Source: Chloroflexota bacterium (GTDB lineage: Bacteria; Chloroflexota; Anaerolineae; Anaerolineales; VGOW01). Taken from it: a stretch of 64,000 bases of DNA. Shown piece by piece: positions 36,055 to 45,761 of this stretch (position 1 is its first letter; each line of letters starts with the position of its first letter). The position numbers and the translations under genes were made by a program. The notes under the pieces were generated by a model. That model searched no databases. It was not told where the DNA came from and saw only the letters and a list, made by a program, of their open reading frames with translations. Location of the stretch: assembly GCA_016875735.1 (NCBI GenBank), contig VGOW01000001.1, positions 124,001-188,000 on the forward strand, in the 5' to 3' direction.

Positions 36055-37595
36055 CGCGCGACCTCGAACAACTTCCACTCGCCCCAACGATTTACCAATT
36101 GCAGTCGCTCGCCGCGCTCGCTTGCATACAATGCGCCCAGCCCGGCCGGGATATTGTGATCGAGCAAAACATAGCGCGCATTGAATCGGTCGGCGGCGAG
36201 GAGCAGAATGGATACATCGCCGTTAACGAGCGGGATGCCGGGGTGGCCGGTCGCCACCCAGAACCCGGGCGGGTTGTTGCTCATCACGACGGCGTCGCCG
36301 GGAATGGCCGCCCCGATTTCACGGAAGGATGCATCACCGCCGTTCCATTCTTTCAACCGAATCGTGATCATTGCCAGAGTCAGTATCGCCGCCATCGCAA
36401 TAGTCAGGATCGAAAAATTAAGTTTGGCCTTTTCGGGCTGCCAATGTTTGAGGCGAGCGGCGGCCCAATCAATCGCGGCGTCGAGGCCAGCAAAGCAAGC
36501 GGCGAAATAGAAGGGCATGAGGGCGGCGCTGGAATGGAACAGTCCGCCGCGCGCGCCGGGGAGACTGAAAGCGAGAGTCATGGCGATGTAAAGCATGGCC
36601 GCATACAGAAGCGCCGGGCGGAAGTATGTGTGCCGACGCAATTGCCATAGGCCGAGCGCAATGAACGGCGTGAGGAAAACAAGCCCCTGCACGCCGATGA
36701 TGGTTTGAAGGTTGATGAGCAGGGACTGCCATTTGCCATCGAGTATCGCCGCCCATCCCGCGGCGAAGTATCGTTGCGGAGTGAGATTGGGCGGATAGTT
36801 GAAGAGATCGTTGTAATCGAGGAGCCACAGCGCGCTCGCGCCGCCGCGGCCCAACGGCGAGCCGACAGCGAGCATGTTGCGGATGAGCCAAGGGAGGGTG
36901 GCGAGGAGATAGCCGACAATGAACAATGACGAATGAACAATGAACAATGAGCCAATGAACAATGAGGGTCGGCGGGCGAATGGTTGCTTACCACTCACCA
37001 CGCACGAACCGCCGACCGCCAACAGCAGAATCCCATCGGCGCGGGTGAGGTGCGCCAACCCGGCGCCCACTCCGGCGGCGAAGGCCCATCTCCAATCTCT
37101 GCTCTCTGCGGTGTGTGAAATAGCGAGGAGGGTCGCGCCGCCGATGAGTCCGTAAAGGGCAAACGAATCGGTTGTGCCCCAATAGGCTGGATAGAAGCCG
37201 CTGAAGATGGTGAGCAAGCCTGCGCCGAACGCATGGCGGTGGAGGCCGGTGGCGCGCAGTGAACAGTGATACGTGATCAGCGGGAGGAGGCTGGCGAGAA
37301 GGAGAAGGGGAAATCGCGCCGCCGCGAAGGATTGCCCAAAAGCCGCCATCGAGAGCGCGGCGACGATGGACGTGAGCGGCATCCAATAGAGGTGGCTCGG
37401 CTGTGGCAGCGATTGCGGATCGCCGAGATAATTCCACAGATACGGCTCGGTGAAGCCTTGCCCCTGCGCCAACCGCAGTGCGCCGCCGAAATAATAGGCG
37501 TCGTCCACGTATCCGGGCGCGCGGATGAACGAGGCCGCGCCGAAGTTGAACAGCAGGGCGAGGGCGAAGAGGAAGAGAAGATCGCGGCGAGGCAT
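36051..37595 (-). CDS. GT39-like GT-C membrane glycosyltransferase
   Basis: PGYVDDAYYFGGALRLAQGQGFTEPYLWNYLGDPQSLPQPSHLYWMPLTSIVAALSM, multi-TM. Confidence 0.82.
   Translation of the reverse strand: MPRRDLLFLFALALLFNFGAASFIRAPGYVDDAYYFGGALRLAQGQGFTEPYLWNYLGDPQSLPQPSHLYWMPLTSIVAALSMAAFGQSFAAARFPLLLLASLLPLITYHCSLRATGLHRHAFGAGLLTIFSGFYPAYWGTTDSFALYGLIGGATLLAISHTAESRDWRWAFAAGVGAGLAHLTRADGILLLAVGGSCVVSGKQPFARRPSLFIGSLFIVHSSLFIVGYLLATLPWLIRNMLAVGSPLGRGGASALWLLDYNDLFNYPPNLTPQRYFAAGWAAILDGKWQSLLINLQTIIGVQGLVFLTPFIALGLWQLRRHTYFRPALLYAAMLYIAMTLAFSLPGARGGLFHSSAALMPFYFAACFAGLDAAIDWAAARLKHWQPEKAKLNFSILTIAMAAILTLAMITIRLKEWNGGDASFREIGAAIPGDAVVMSNNPPGFWVATGHPGIPLVNGDVSILLLAADRFNARYVLLDHNIPAGLGALYASERGERLQLVNRWGEWKLFEVAR
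36917..36967. repeat. In-CDS 7-bp STRR
   Basis: aatgaac aatgacg aatgaac aatgaac aatgagcc aatgaac aatgagg; encodes SLFIGSLFIVHSSLFIV on the minus strand. Confidence 0.78.
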
Positions 37596-37598
37596 GAA

Positions 37599-39149
37599 TC
37601 AATGACTGCCGAGACTCACGAACTCATGCACGGCCAAATCGTCGAAGTGCGTTATCGCCGCCAACAAAAAGTGATCGGCGAGCCAGGCGAGATGAGGGTG
37701 CGTGTCCGGCGCATATTCTTCGATGGCCCTATCGAAGACGATAAACCACACGCGCCCTGCCCCGCCCACTGCCGTCTCGACATCGCTCACTGCAAACAAG
37801 CCCAACACCTCCTGCGTGGGCAAGGCCAGTGTGTCGCTTCCCGAACCGGGAGGGTCGGCGAGGAACGATTGCGGCAGACCGCGATCATAATAGTGCATCG
37901 GGAAAAACGTGAGTTTGTTGCTGTGAAGGATCACATCGCCCGGCTCGGCATTTTGCCGAAGGAATGCGGCCGCCGCTGGAAAGTCCGGGCGCGGGAATTG
38001 CGCGAAAGTGTAGTGCGCCCATAGCCCGGCCACCGATGTGACTCCGAGCAACGCGGCCAATAGCCATCGGACTGGAGCGGGCATTGCCCCCCTCCAACTC
38101 CCCCCATTCGCGTCGCTCATGGGGGGAGAGAAAAGCCACCCCAACACAATCGAATACATCAACGAGGCGGGCAACAATGCGCGTTGAATGTACACCGGCT
38201 GATAGAGCGAGGCGAGAAACAACAGTGTCGGCGTCCCGGCGGCCAGCGCCGTGAGCCACGCCGCCCGCCGCGACTCGGCGCCCTGGCGAGTCTTGAAAAG
38301 TTGAAAGAGCAGCATGAACGGCAGCGCCATCGCAGTGAACAACGCGAGCGTCAGCCACATTCGCGCCGCCAACAATTCCTCGCCCGCGTGATACACCATC
38401 GCGCTTTGCAACAGCGTCACAAAATCGGGGCGCGTCACCCAATAGGCCTGCCGCAGTTTTGCGAACTGCCCCGGCACGTTGAGAAACCACGGCAGCCACA
38501 GCGCAAACGCCGCCGCCCCCGCCGCCGCCACTTTTGCAAACAGCTTCGGGCGAGGGAGCGTGCTCAACCCAAAGGCCAGCAAAAAAAACACGGCGAGGTT
38601 GTGCATATACATAGCCGCCGATGAGAACACAGCAACGACGAGCCAATAGCGGATGGCCGATAGCGGATGGCGGATCGAACGCGCGCGGAGATAAAACAGA
38701 ACCGTAAGAGAACAAAACAGCGCCAACCCGGCATACATGCGCGCCTCTTGCGCGTAATGAACTTGGAACGGAGAGAATGCCGCGATCACCATCCCCGCTA
38801 TCGCCGCCCGTTTGCCGAACAACCGCCGACCGATCCCGTAGGCCGCCGCCACCGCCGCCGCGCCCGCGAACACCGAAAGCATCCGCGCCGCGAACGGCGA
38901 CTGCCCCGCCGCTCGCATCCAGCCGTCGAGCGCAGTGTAATAGGCAATGGGGTGCACATCCGCCGATGCGCCCGCCACCGGAGTCAAAGTCCCGGCCAAC
39001 ATCGCCCGAAATCCTTTCTCGGCGAACAGCGCCGCAAACGCTTCGTCGTACCACAGCGGGCGCGCATTGAGGCCAATCAGCCGAAGGATAAAGGCAAACA
39101 GAAGCACAATGATCGGGGAGCGGAGGCTGATTGCGCCGTCATGCTTCAT
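37599..39149 (-). CDS. GT39-like GT-C membrane glycosyltransferase
   Basis: LNARPLWYDEAFAALFAEKGFRAMLAGTLTPVAGASADVHPIAYYTALDGWMRAAGQSPFAARMLSVFAG. Confidence 0.85.
   Translation of the reverse strand: MKHDGAISLRSPIIVLLFAFILRLIGLNARPLWYDEAFAALFAEKGFRAMLAGTLTPVAGASADVHPIAYYTALDGWMRAAGQSPFAARMLSVFAGAAAVAAAYGIGRRLFGKRAAIAGMVIAAFSPFQVHYAQEARMYAGLALFCSLTVLFYLRARSIRHPLSAIRYWLVVAVFSSAAMYMHNLAVFFLLAFGLSTLPRPKLFAKVAAAGAAAFALWLPWFLNVPGQFAKLRQAYWVTRPDFVTLLQSAMVYHAGEELLAARMWLTLALFTAMALPFMLLFQLFKTRQGAESRRAAWLTALAAGTPTLLFLASLYQPVYIQRALLPASLMYSIVLGWLFSPPMSDANGGSWRGAMPAPVRWLLAALLGVTSVAGLWAHYTFAQFPRPDFPAAAAFLRQNAEPGDVILHSNKLTFFPMHYYDRGLPQSFLADPPGSGSDTLALPTQEVLGLFAVSDVETAVGGAGRVWFIVFDRAIEEYAPDTHPHLAWLADHFLLAAITHFDDLAVHEFVSLGSH
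38098..38128. repeat. Palindrome inside CDS
   Basis: ctccccccat-tcgcgtcgctc-atggggggag; encodes FSPPMSDANGGSW. Confidence 0.7.
38644..38677. repeat. In-CDS 7-bp STRR
   Basis: agcggatggccgatagcggatggcggatcg; encodes SIRHPLSAIRYWL. Confidence 0.65.
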
Positions 39150-39183
39150 CGTTCATTTCTCATCGCTCATCGTTTGTCGTTGT
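39144..39183. repeat. 7-bp STRR, intergenic
   Basis: ttcattt ctcatcg ctcatcg tttgtcg. Confidence 0.5.
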
Positions 39184-39192
39184 GGCAACGCT

Positions 39193-40836
39193 CTACGATC
39201 CATCGGCCACTTCGAAAACCGTTACGGCTTCATTGGCGAACACGGCTTTGAGAAAAGTCGGCGGCGCGAAATCGCCCATCGCTCGCTCGGCAGGCCCGTA
39301 AAAGACAAACCGACAGCCGCATTCAACGAGCAATGCCTTTCCCTCATCCTCTGTCAGCGCCCCGCTGAAAAACTTTTCGACCGCCGCCGTCTTCGCCTCG
39401 TAATAAGCCGTTTCTATCGGGTGCCCAAGAAACACACGATGCCCGATGCGCGCCGGGATGAGACTGCCGGTTCGTTCCGAGACAAACACGGTATCCTGCC
39501 AATCGGAATGCTCGCCCAGCCAATCGACCGCCTCTATCACTTCTCTTCGATCAAAAAGTTTGGGCGAGTGAGTGGCAGCCAACAGCGCTCCACCCAATGT
39601 GAGATACAACGACGACTGCAACGAGAAGGTGATGATCAATACAACGACCAAGCCTCGCATCCGGCGATAGGGGTAGCCGACTCTCGCCAACCATCGTTTG
39701 AGTCCACCCCACCGCCGCAGGGCGGGCAAGAGTCCGTTTCCCAAACCGATAGCGGCCAGCACGGCCAATGGCCCCATCACCGCTTCGGTGAAGCGGCGTT
39801 GAAACTGAGTCGGCAAATAAATCAGAATCATCACCCCGATCACCCACGCGATCAGCACTCTTACTTCGCCCGTTTTGTGTCGCGCCACATGCCACGCGCC
39901 CCAAACCGCCAATGCGCCCGGCAAGCCCAGTCCGAGCAGATAATAGATTGGTGAGGGTGAGGTGATAGCCTCTGCATTTTGTTGTGAGAAGCTTTGCCAG
40001 ACGGGATGGTTGAACACTCCCATCGAGTAAAGCAATAGGGGCATTTGAGCCGCCGCTAGTAAACTCAACGAGAAAATTTCTCGCGGCGCAATGCGGCGCA
40101 AGCCCAGCCACTTCCAGGCCGCATCACCAGCCAGCGCCACATCTACAACAAGCGGCGCAAACGGCTGAATGGCTTGAACAGCCAACGCCGACGCAACCCC
40201 GACGGCCAGCCAACGTCGTTGGCCGGTATGCCAGTGCTCAAGAAAAGCCAACACGGTCGTCCACATCAAGGCAAACACGGCCGAGAAGTGCGGAAAGACC
40301 ATCAAACTGAAAAAGCCGTATAGGTCGATCAACCAGAAATCAACAGCCGCCATGTCCGGGCGAGGTTGCCAGCCGAAGACGAGCATGAGCCAGCCAAGTC
40401 CTGAGCCGAGAGCGAAAAGCAGAAATGCAACGCGGCGCAGGGCAACCGATCCAAGAAACCGGGCGGCAAAGAAATACATCGTCAGCAACATCCACAGCCC
40501 GAACAGCCAGCGGGCGAGTTCATAGAGCACTCGCGGCGGCAGAGGCAAAACACGCCCAATCTGGCCAAGCGCGATATAGAATGTTTTGACATAGGCCGGT
40601 GGAATTGCCTCCGACGAATGCAGAAGAGGATACTGCCACGAGCCGCGCAGTCCGGTTTGGATGCCGGCTAGATGCACGTTGTAGTCGAGAAAATCATAAA
40701 CAGCGCCGAGGAAGATTTGATCCGAAGTCTGGGCGGCGTAACCGGCGGCAATCGGAACCGACGACAACAATAACACCATCAGGCTGGCAGCTACCACCCA
40801 GCGCAGCTCGGCGCGAGTGATAGTCATTTCAGACAA
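39193..40836 (-). CDS. Polytopic membrane protein, GT-C-like (paralog of the 40917-42569 product)
   Basis: RRVAFLLFALGSGLGWLM, VDFWLIDLYGFFSLMVFPHFS, C-terminal IPARIGHRVFLGHPIETAYYEAKTAAVEKFFSG..CRFVFYGPAE. Confidence 0.75.
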   Translation of the reverse strand: MSEMTITRAELRWVVAASLMVLLLSSVPIAAGYAAQTSDQIFLGAVYDFLDYNVHLAGIQTGLRGSWQYPLLHSSEAIPPAYVKTFYIALGQIGRVLPLPPRVLYELARWLFGLWMLLTMYFFAARFLGSVALRRVAFLLFALGSGLGWLMLVFGWQPRPDMAAVDFWLIDLYGFFSLMVFPHFSAVFALMWTTVLAFLEHWHTGQRRWLAVGVASALAVQAIQPFAPLVVDVALAGDAAWKWLGLRRIAPREIFSLSLLAAAQMPLLLYSMGVFNHPVWQSFSQQNAEAITSPSPIYYLLGLGLPGALAVWGAWHVARHKTGEVRVLIAWVIGVMILIYLPTQFQRRFTEAVMGPLAVLAAIGLGNGLLPALRRWGGLKRWLARVGYPYRRMRGLVVVLIITFSLQSSLYLTLGGALLAATHSPKLFDRREVIEAVDWLGEHSDWQDTVFVSERTGSLIPARIGHRVFLGHPIETAYYEAKTAAVEKFFSGALTEDEGKALLVECGCRFVFYGPAERAMGDFAPPTFLKAVFANEAVTVFEVADGS

Positions 40837-40916
40837 CGCCTTTCATTTTTAACCGGGCATTTCCGCTGGAACTACAAGCAATGCACGCTGGCCGCCGAAG
40901 ACCGTGGAGGGCGGAG

Positions 40917-42569
40917 TCATGGAATGAATTCATAAATCACCACTCCGTGCGCGGAATATCGTCGTCGAAAATAATGAGCCGAATCCGGATCAAATGGGCC
41001 TAGCTGCTGTTCGGCTGGCCCATAAAAAAGAAATCGGCACTTCAATGTCTGCAACAATCGCTCGCGTTCTGTGTCGTCAATCTCTCGGCTGAAGATGCGG
41101 TCAATAGTGTCTTGCTTCTGATAAAAGTCTAGCGTCAGATTCCAATGCCCAATACATGTGCGCGCGCCGCTTCGAGCCGGAATGTAGTTCCCGGTAGGGT
41201 ATGCCGCCAGAGTCAGATCGCTTGCCGCGGCTTGCCTCAGCCAATCGGCGGCCATCGCAACGCCGCGCGGGATAAATATAGCAGGCGACCGGAGCCAAGC
41301 ATTCATTGAATAGGCCCCCAGCAACAAGAGATTTGACAGCGTGCAAAATGCAATCACCAGATTCAGGCTGAGCATGCGGAGTCGGCGAGGGGAATACCAA
41401 CGCGCAACGGGGCTGGCGGCCGATAGCCGCCGTATCCATGGAAGCACAACGGTGACTAATCCGATGGCGGCCAAAGCGCTCAACGGCGTCTGCGCGCCCA
41501 TTATGAATCGCCTTTGGAATTGAAGAGGCGCATACAGCATGATCATCGCCGTGAATAACCAAACCAACATCAGAGCTTCACGCCCGACCCTTCGCTTGTA
41601 CACCCTTAACCCGCCAATAGCCCCAAGTATGCTCACTGCCCCGAAGCCGGTCACGTAATAGCCAAAAGGCGGAGACATTGTGATGTCCTGCCTTGCCAGC
41701 GCTTCAAAAACCGGATTAGTAAGCGCCAGATAGAAGTAATAGAGCAGTGGCAACCCTGCGCCCATCATCGCCGCCGCAAATACCCCCAACACGGAACTCG
41801 CCCCTGAGCGATGCAACCAGCTCAGCGTTATGGCCGACAAGATCGCCGTCATGATTATGACCGGCGCTATCTTCGGGTGGGCAATTGACAGCCCTAAACC
41901 GGAGACAAAGGCAAACGGCCCTAGTTTCCATCCCGGCATAAACGCCGCTCGAGTCATCGAAGCAAGCAGCGTCAAGGCCAATGCCCATGCTACGGAAAAG
42001 TGCGGGACAAGCAAAATCGAGAAAAACACGTAAGCATCCATCAGCCAAAAATCTATGCTCGAAATGCCGTCCGGGCCGACAGGCCTGATAACTTGCATCA
42101 ACCATCCGAAGCCTGATCCCATGCATAGAAGCAAAAAGGCGACCTTGCGAATCGCAACCGATGCGATATGAACCCGAATATAGTCGTATGCTGCTAGAAG
42201 AAGACCCAGCCCACCCAGCCCCCGCACTGCATGGTAAGCAATCAAGGGCGTAACACCAAGCCACCGGCAGATGTTCCCCAGCAGAATGTAGAATTCGTAT
42301 AGGAACATCGGCGGATGAGCCTCGGCGGTAAATGGCAAACTCATCAACCATGATCCATGCCGGCCCTGTTGCATAACGGCCAAATACACATTAGCGTCAA
42401 TAGAGTTGAATAGGATTCCTGAGAAGAATAACTCCGGAGTCTGGCGCAGCCACCCAACAACGTAGGGCACGAACGTCGCGGCTACAACGATCGCCGACAC
42501 GCCCAAGACCCAGATGATTTCCGAGCGGGCGCTACTCTGTGGGTTCGATTTGATAGAGCCGATACGCAT
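40917..42569 (-). CDS. Polytopic membrane protein, GT-C-like (paralog of the 39193-40836 product)
   Basis: RKVAFLLLCMGSGFGWLM, IDFWLMDAYVFFSILLVPHFS, IPARSGARTCIGHWNLTLDFYQKQDTIDRIFSR..CRFLFYGPAE. Confidence 0.75.
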   Translation of the reverse strand: MRIGSIKSNPQSSARSEIIWVLGVSAIVVAATFVPYVVGWLRQTPELFFSGILFNSIDANVYLAVMQQGRHGSWLMSLPFTAEAHPPMFLYEFYILLGNICRWLGVTPLIAYHAVRGLGGLGLLLAAYDYIRVHIASVAIRKVAFLLLCMGSGFGWLMQVIRPVGPDGISSIDFWLMDAYVFFSILLVPHFSVAWALALTLLASMTRAAFMPGWKLGPFAFVSGLGLSIAHPKIAPVIIMTAILSAITLSWLHRSGASSVLGVFAAAMMGAGLPLLYYFYLALTNPVFEALARQDITMSPPFGYYVTGFGAVSILGAIGGLRVYKRRVGREALMLVWLFTAMIMLYAPLQFQRRFIMGAQTPLSALAAIGLVTVVLPWIRRLSAASPVARWYSPRRLRMLSLNLVIAFCTLSNLLLLGAYSMNAWLRSPAIFIPRGVAMAADWLRQAAASDLTLAAYPTGNYIPARSGARTCIGHWNLTLDFYQKQDTIDRIFSREIDDTERERLLQTLKCRFLFYGPAEQQLGPFDPDSAHYFRRRYSAHGVVIYEFIP

Positions 42570-44553
42570 CCCCGAAATTCTCCACGAGAAAAAGCGAGGA
42601 TTTCAGTTTAGCCAACTCCTGCCAATCCTCTGGTTCAAACGGCTCGGTTCCAGAAGACTGAAATAGCTCAACCGCGAGATCGTAGATGAGGACATGGGTG
42701 ATGCCGGACCTTTGCCAGTCGATGAGGATGCTGGCGGACGTGCCGCCAAGCCGCCGAGCATGCCACCACGCATCCAGAATCCCGTCCGGAATGCACCGGC
42801 CAGGATCGCAATAGTAGGAACGTGGCTCAAACATGAAAATGACTTGGCTGTCCACCGGCAGGCTGTTGACTGCGCGCATCGCCGCGTAATGCCAACCTAG
42901 TCGCTGGTATAGAAACTCTTCACGGGTTTGCAGGCCGAGCAGCACGCGGCCCGGGCCATTGGTTATGAAATCGCTGATCGATTGATAGCCGGTTAACGCC
43001 AGCCCCATTGCCAGCAAGACGCCGATCACGCGATGAACGGACAATATCTTTGTCGCCAATACCCGCAAGCCGTCAAAGGCGATAGCGCTCGCAAGAGCGA
43101 GCGGCGGCAGTATTGGAAAGAGCAATCGTGGCTGGACAGCCAATCGGGATTGGGCGGAGCCGAACAACCATACAGCATAGATTGCCGATGCCATGATCAA
43201 TACGTCAACCAACCAACGCCGAATCAAGGGCGCACGATCAGCCGCCCCGATCGGCAGCATCGGCAGTAGCAGGAAGAACATGAAGCCGATAGTAGCATGC
43301 CACTCTCCTCCTTCAACGCCCAATATGCTCATGTACCAAGGAGCGGCAAGCAGCAATCCATGTTGGTTTGTGTAGAGCCAGCCGGAGCGCGGCCTGCTAA
43401 ACCAAGCCGTGCGCCAACTATCCCACCCTACCCCGTTCGCAAAGAAAGGGTATGTTGGGTTGCCCGTCAGAACGAAGTTCTTCAGAAGGTATGGAGAGGC
43501 TGTCAAGCCAGCCACAATGCCAAAGGCCATGAGCGCCTTGATCCGCTCGGCCCAGTTTGATTTCGCGCTAAAACTAATGACGAGCGCGAGCGCACAAATA
43601 ACCACACCACCGCTGATCTTTGTTCCGAAAGCCAGACCAGCCATTAGTCCCGCAACAATCAGCCAGCGCGGGTTCTGCATATTGTCTTCGCGCCAGATGA
43701 CCAATGCCCCGAAGCCAGCGGCTGTAAAAAACATTAGAGCGATATCGATATAAGGCTCGCCTGCCAAGAGCGGCACCGACGACGCACTGAGCAAGATGGC
43801 AACCGCCAGCCAACCTAGACGCGTCGTGCTGGAGCGTTGCCCCCATTGCCAAACTAAGCCGCATAGCAACACGCAAAACCACCAGTGCAATGGGGCGGCG
43901 GCCAGCTCGCCGCCGATCAACAACGCCCAAGTGAAGAGAAGCTCAACACTGATTGAGTATCCTAAGGGGGGAATGGAAGCAGGCACGCTCAAACGCCCGG
44001 TCGCCACGTCCAGCTTTGGGCCAGTAAGATGATACAGCAACGCATCCCAGCTGATGACTGGCCCAAGCGCGTTTAGCAACGCAATGGCCATAGTAAGCCC
44101 AACAAACGCAGCCAGCCCCCACTCCACTGTAGTGGGGGGCCTCACCTCCTGCCATACGCCCGCAAAATCTCTGAGCCAATCGCGAATGAACCGGCGCAAC
44201 ACAAAAGCGGCCAACAACAAGAGCAGCCAAGCCGCGATCGAATTCAGCGTTCTAAGAAACCCGCAAACCAACACCACATAGCTAAGCAATCCCAATCCCA
44301 GTCCGGATTCATATGCTGTGCGCTCAAGGAGCGATTTCCGGGCGAATGGCAATTTCAGCCAACCTAGAACAGCGCGGCCAACACCTGCTCCGACTGCAAT
44401 CAACATACTCGTGCATAGAAGAGCCCAAGTGGCGGCGCCCATTGCCATCACTTGTGATAGCACGATTGGCTTATGATTCGCATAGTAAGCAGAGGCAACA
44501 ACCAATGCCCAAATAAAGACAAACCCCGAAAGGGCTCCTTTGAGGCGGCTCAT
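42532..44553 (-). CDS. GT-C membrane glycosyltransferase/hypothetical polytopic protein
   Basis: About 12 TM segments; ALGPVISWDALLYHLTGPKLDVATGRLSVPASIPPLGYSISVELLFTWALLIGGE. Confidence 0.75.
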   Translation of the reverse strand: MSRLKGALSGFVFIWALVVASAYYANHKPIVLSQVMAMGAATWALLCTSMLIAVGAGVGRAVLGWLKLPFARKSLLERTAYESGLGLGLLSYVVLVCGFLRTLNSIAAWLLLLLAAFVLRRFIRDWLRDFAGVWQEVRPPTTVEWGLAAFVGLTMAIALLNALGPVISWDALLYHLTGPKLDVATGRLSVPASIPPLGYSISVELLFTWALLIGGELAAAPLHWWFCVLLCGLVWQWGQRSSTTRLGWLAVAILLSASSVPLLAGEPYIDIALMFFTAAGFGALVIWREDNMQNPRWLIVAGLMAGLAFGTKISGGVVICALALVISFSAKSNWAERIKALMAFGIVAGLTASPYLLKNFVLTGNPTYPFFANGVGWDSWRTAWFSRPRSGWLYTNQHGLLLAAPWYMSILGVEGGEWHATIGFMFFLLLPMLPIGAADRAPLIRRWLVDVLIMASAIYAVWLFGSAQSRLAVQPRLLFPILPPLALASAIAFDGLRVLATKILSVHRVIGVLLAMGLALTGYQSISDFITNGPGRVLLGLQTREEFLYQRLGWHYAAMRAVNSLPVDSQVIFMFEPRSYYCDPGRCIPDGILDAWWHARRLGGTSASILIDWQRSGITHVLIYDLAVELFQSSGTEPFEPEDWQELAKLKSSLFLVENFGDAYRLYQIEPTE

Positions 44554-45761
44554 GCGAGCGACCTCGGGCGGCAGGCAATTAATCCAGCCAGCAACCCCAA
44601 GGGCAAGGGAAGATACATGGGCCATTGTTCAATACGCCCCTTAACCGTCACAGCAAACAAGACCCACAGCCCTGCAAACATGACTGCCTCAACAGCCGCT
44701 ATCCAAATGTACGCCCTGCCTCCCCAGCGATTCGCGGCGCGCGCAAATAGATATACGAGAGTCGGCGTCATCATCACGTAGTTTGTCGTGGCAGTGCGGA
44801 GCGCAACCAGGTTGGTGATCACCAGCGTCAGCATCACCACCCAATCGAATCGCTTTCCTTCACCAAGCCGCGCTTGCCACCACTCCCATGCCAACCATCC
44901 TGCCAACAACAGGTTGAGTAACCACTCTACCGGTTGGCCAAGAAACGGAAACACGATACGAGTCAGCGTATTGATCGGTGAGCCAATATCAGTGTAACTA
45001 CCATAGCTTTCGATCTGCCGGAGCATCATCGCCACCCAATCGGGCGCAAAGATGAACGACAACCCGCATAACACGATCATGCTTCCCAACAATGAGATGG
45101 CAAGCCGCCACCGCCGCGCCGACAGACTCCACAATCCGATCAGCGGCACGATGATGAACGTCATTTGCGGTTTGGCAGTCGCTAACGCCAGAGTGATGCC
45201 TGCCAACACATCGCGACGCTCATGAATCGCCCAAAGGCCGCCAGCAATCAATACCGCTGACACGGCCGCAAACTGCCAAAGAATAATCGTCCGCGCCCCA
45301 TGATAGAACATCAATGTCCACAATAGCGTAGCGGCCGCCAGCCATGCTGGCGGCGACCAGCGGTTGAATCGGAAGCTAAAAAGGGCCGTCGCTGCCAAAG
45401 CTGCTTCCGTGCAAACAGTGCCAACTGCGCGCGCCCAATTCCAATCAAGCCATGCGAGGGGGATGTAAAAAAAGATCGCGTAGAAAGGATAGGCGAAGTG
45501 GGCCTTATCTTCACCCGAGTCATTCGCCAATCGGCCATATATGGCTATCTGCCCGCGCTCACCAACCGCCTGACTGTATGGACTCAAACCTTCAAATAGC
45601 CACGCTCGAGCGCCATAGTAGCGCGGGATTGAATCATTCCCGCCAGGAACACGGATCGTGAAGTAATAGTAGGTGACCACCGTGTTCCCGATCAGCGCTA
45701 TTCCCAACAAGCTCAATAACATCCACTGCCGTCTGTCGAATCGTTGCTTTGCGCTCATATC
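44550..45761 (-). CDS. GT87-like (DUF2029) mannosyltransferase-type membrane protein
   Basis: GGNDSIPRYYGARAWLFEGLSPYSQAVGERGQIAIYGR..DKAHFAYPFYAIFFYIPLAWLDWNWARAVGTV. Confidence 0.78.
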   Translation of the reverse strand, partial: DMSAKQRFDRRQWMLLSLLGIALIGNTVVTYYYFTIRVPGGNDSIPRYYGARAWLFEGLSPYSQAVGERGQIAIYGRLANDSGEDKAHFAYPFYAIFFYIPLAWLDWNWARAVGTVCTEAALAATALFSFRFNRWSPPAWLAAATLLWTLMFYHGARTIILWQFAAVSAVLIAGGLWAIHERRDVLAGITLALATAKPQMTFIIVPLIGLWSLSARRWRLAISLLGSMIVLCGLSFIFAPDWVAMMLRQIESYGSYTDIGSPINTLTRIVFPFLGQPVEWLLNLLLAGWLAWEWWQARLGEGKRFDWVVMLTLVITNLVALRTATTNYVMMTPTLVYLFARAANRWGGRAYIWIAAVEAVMFAGLWVLFAVTVKGRIEQWPMYLPLPLGLLAGLIACRPRSLA

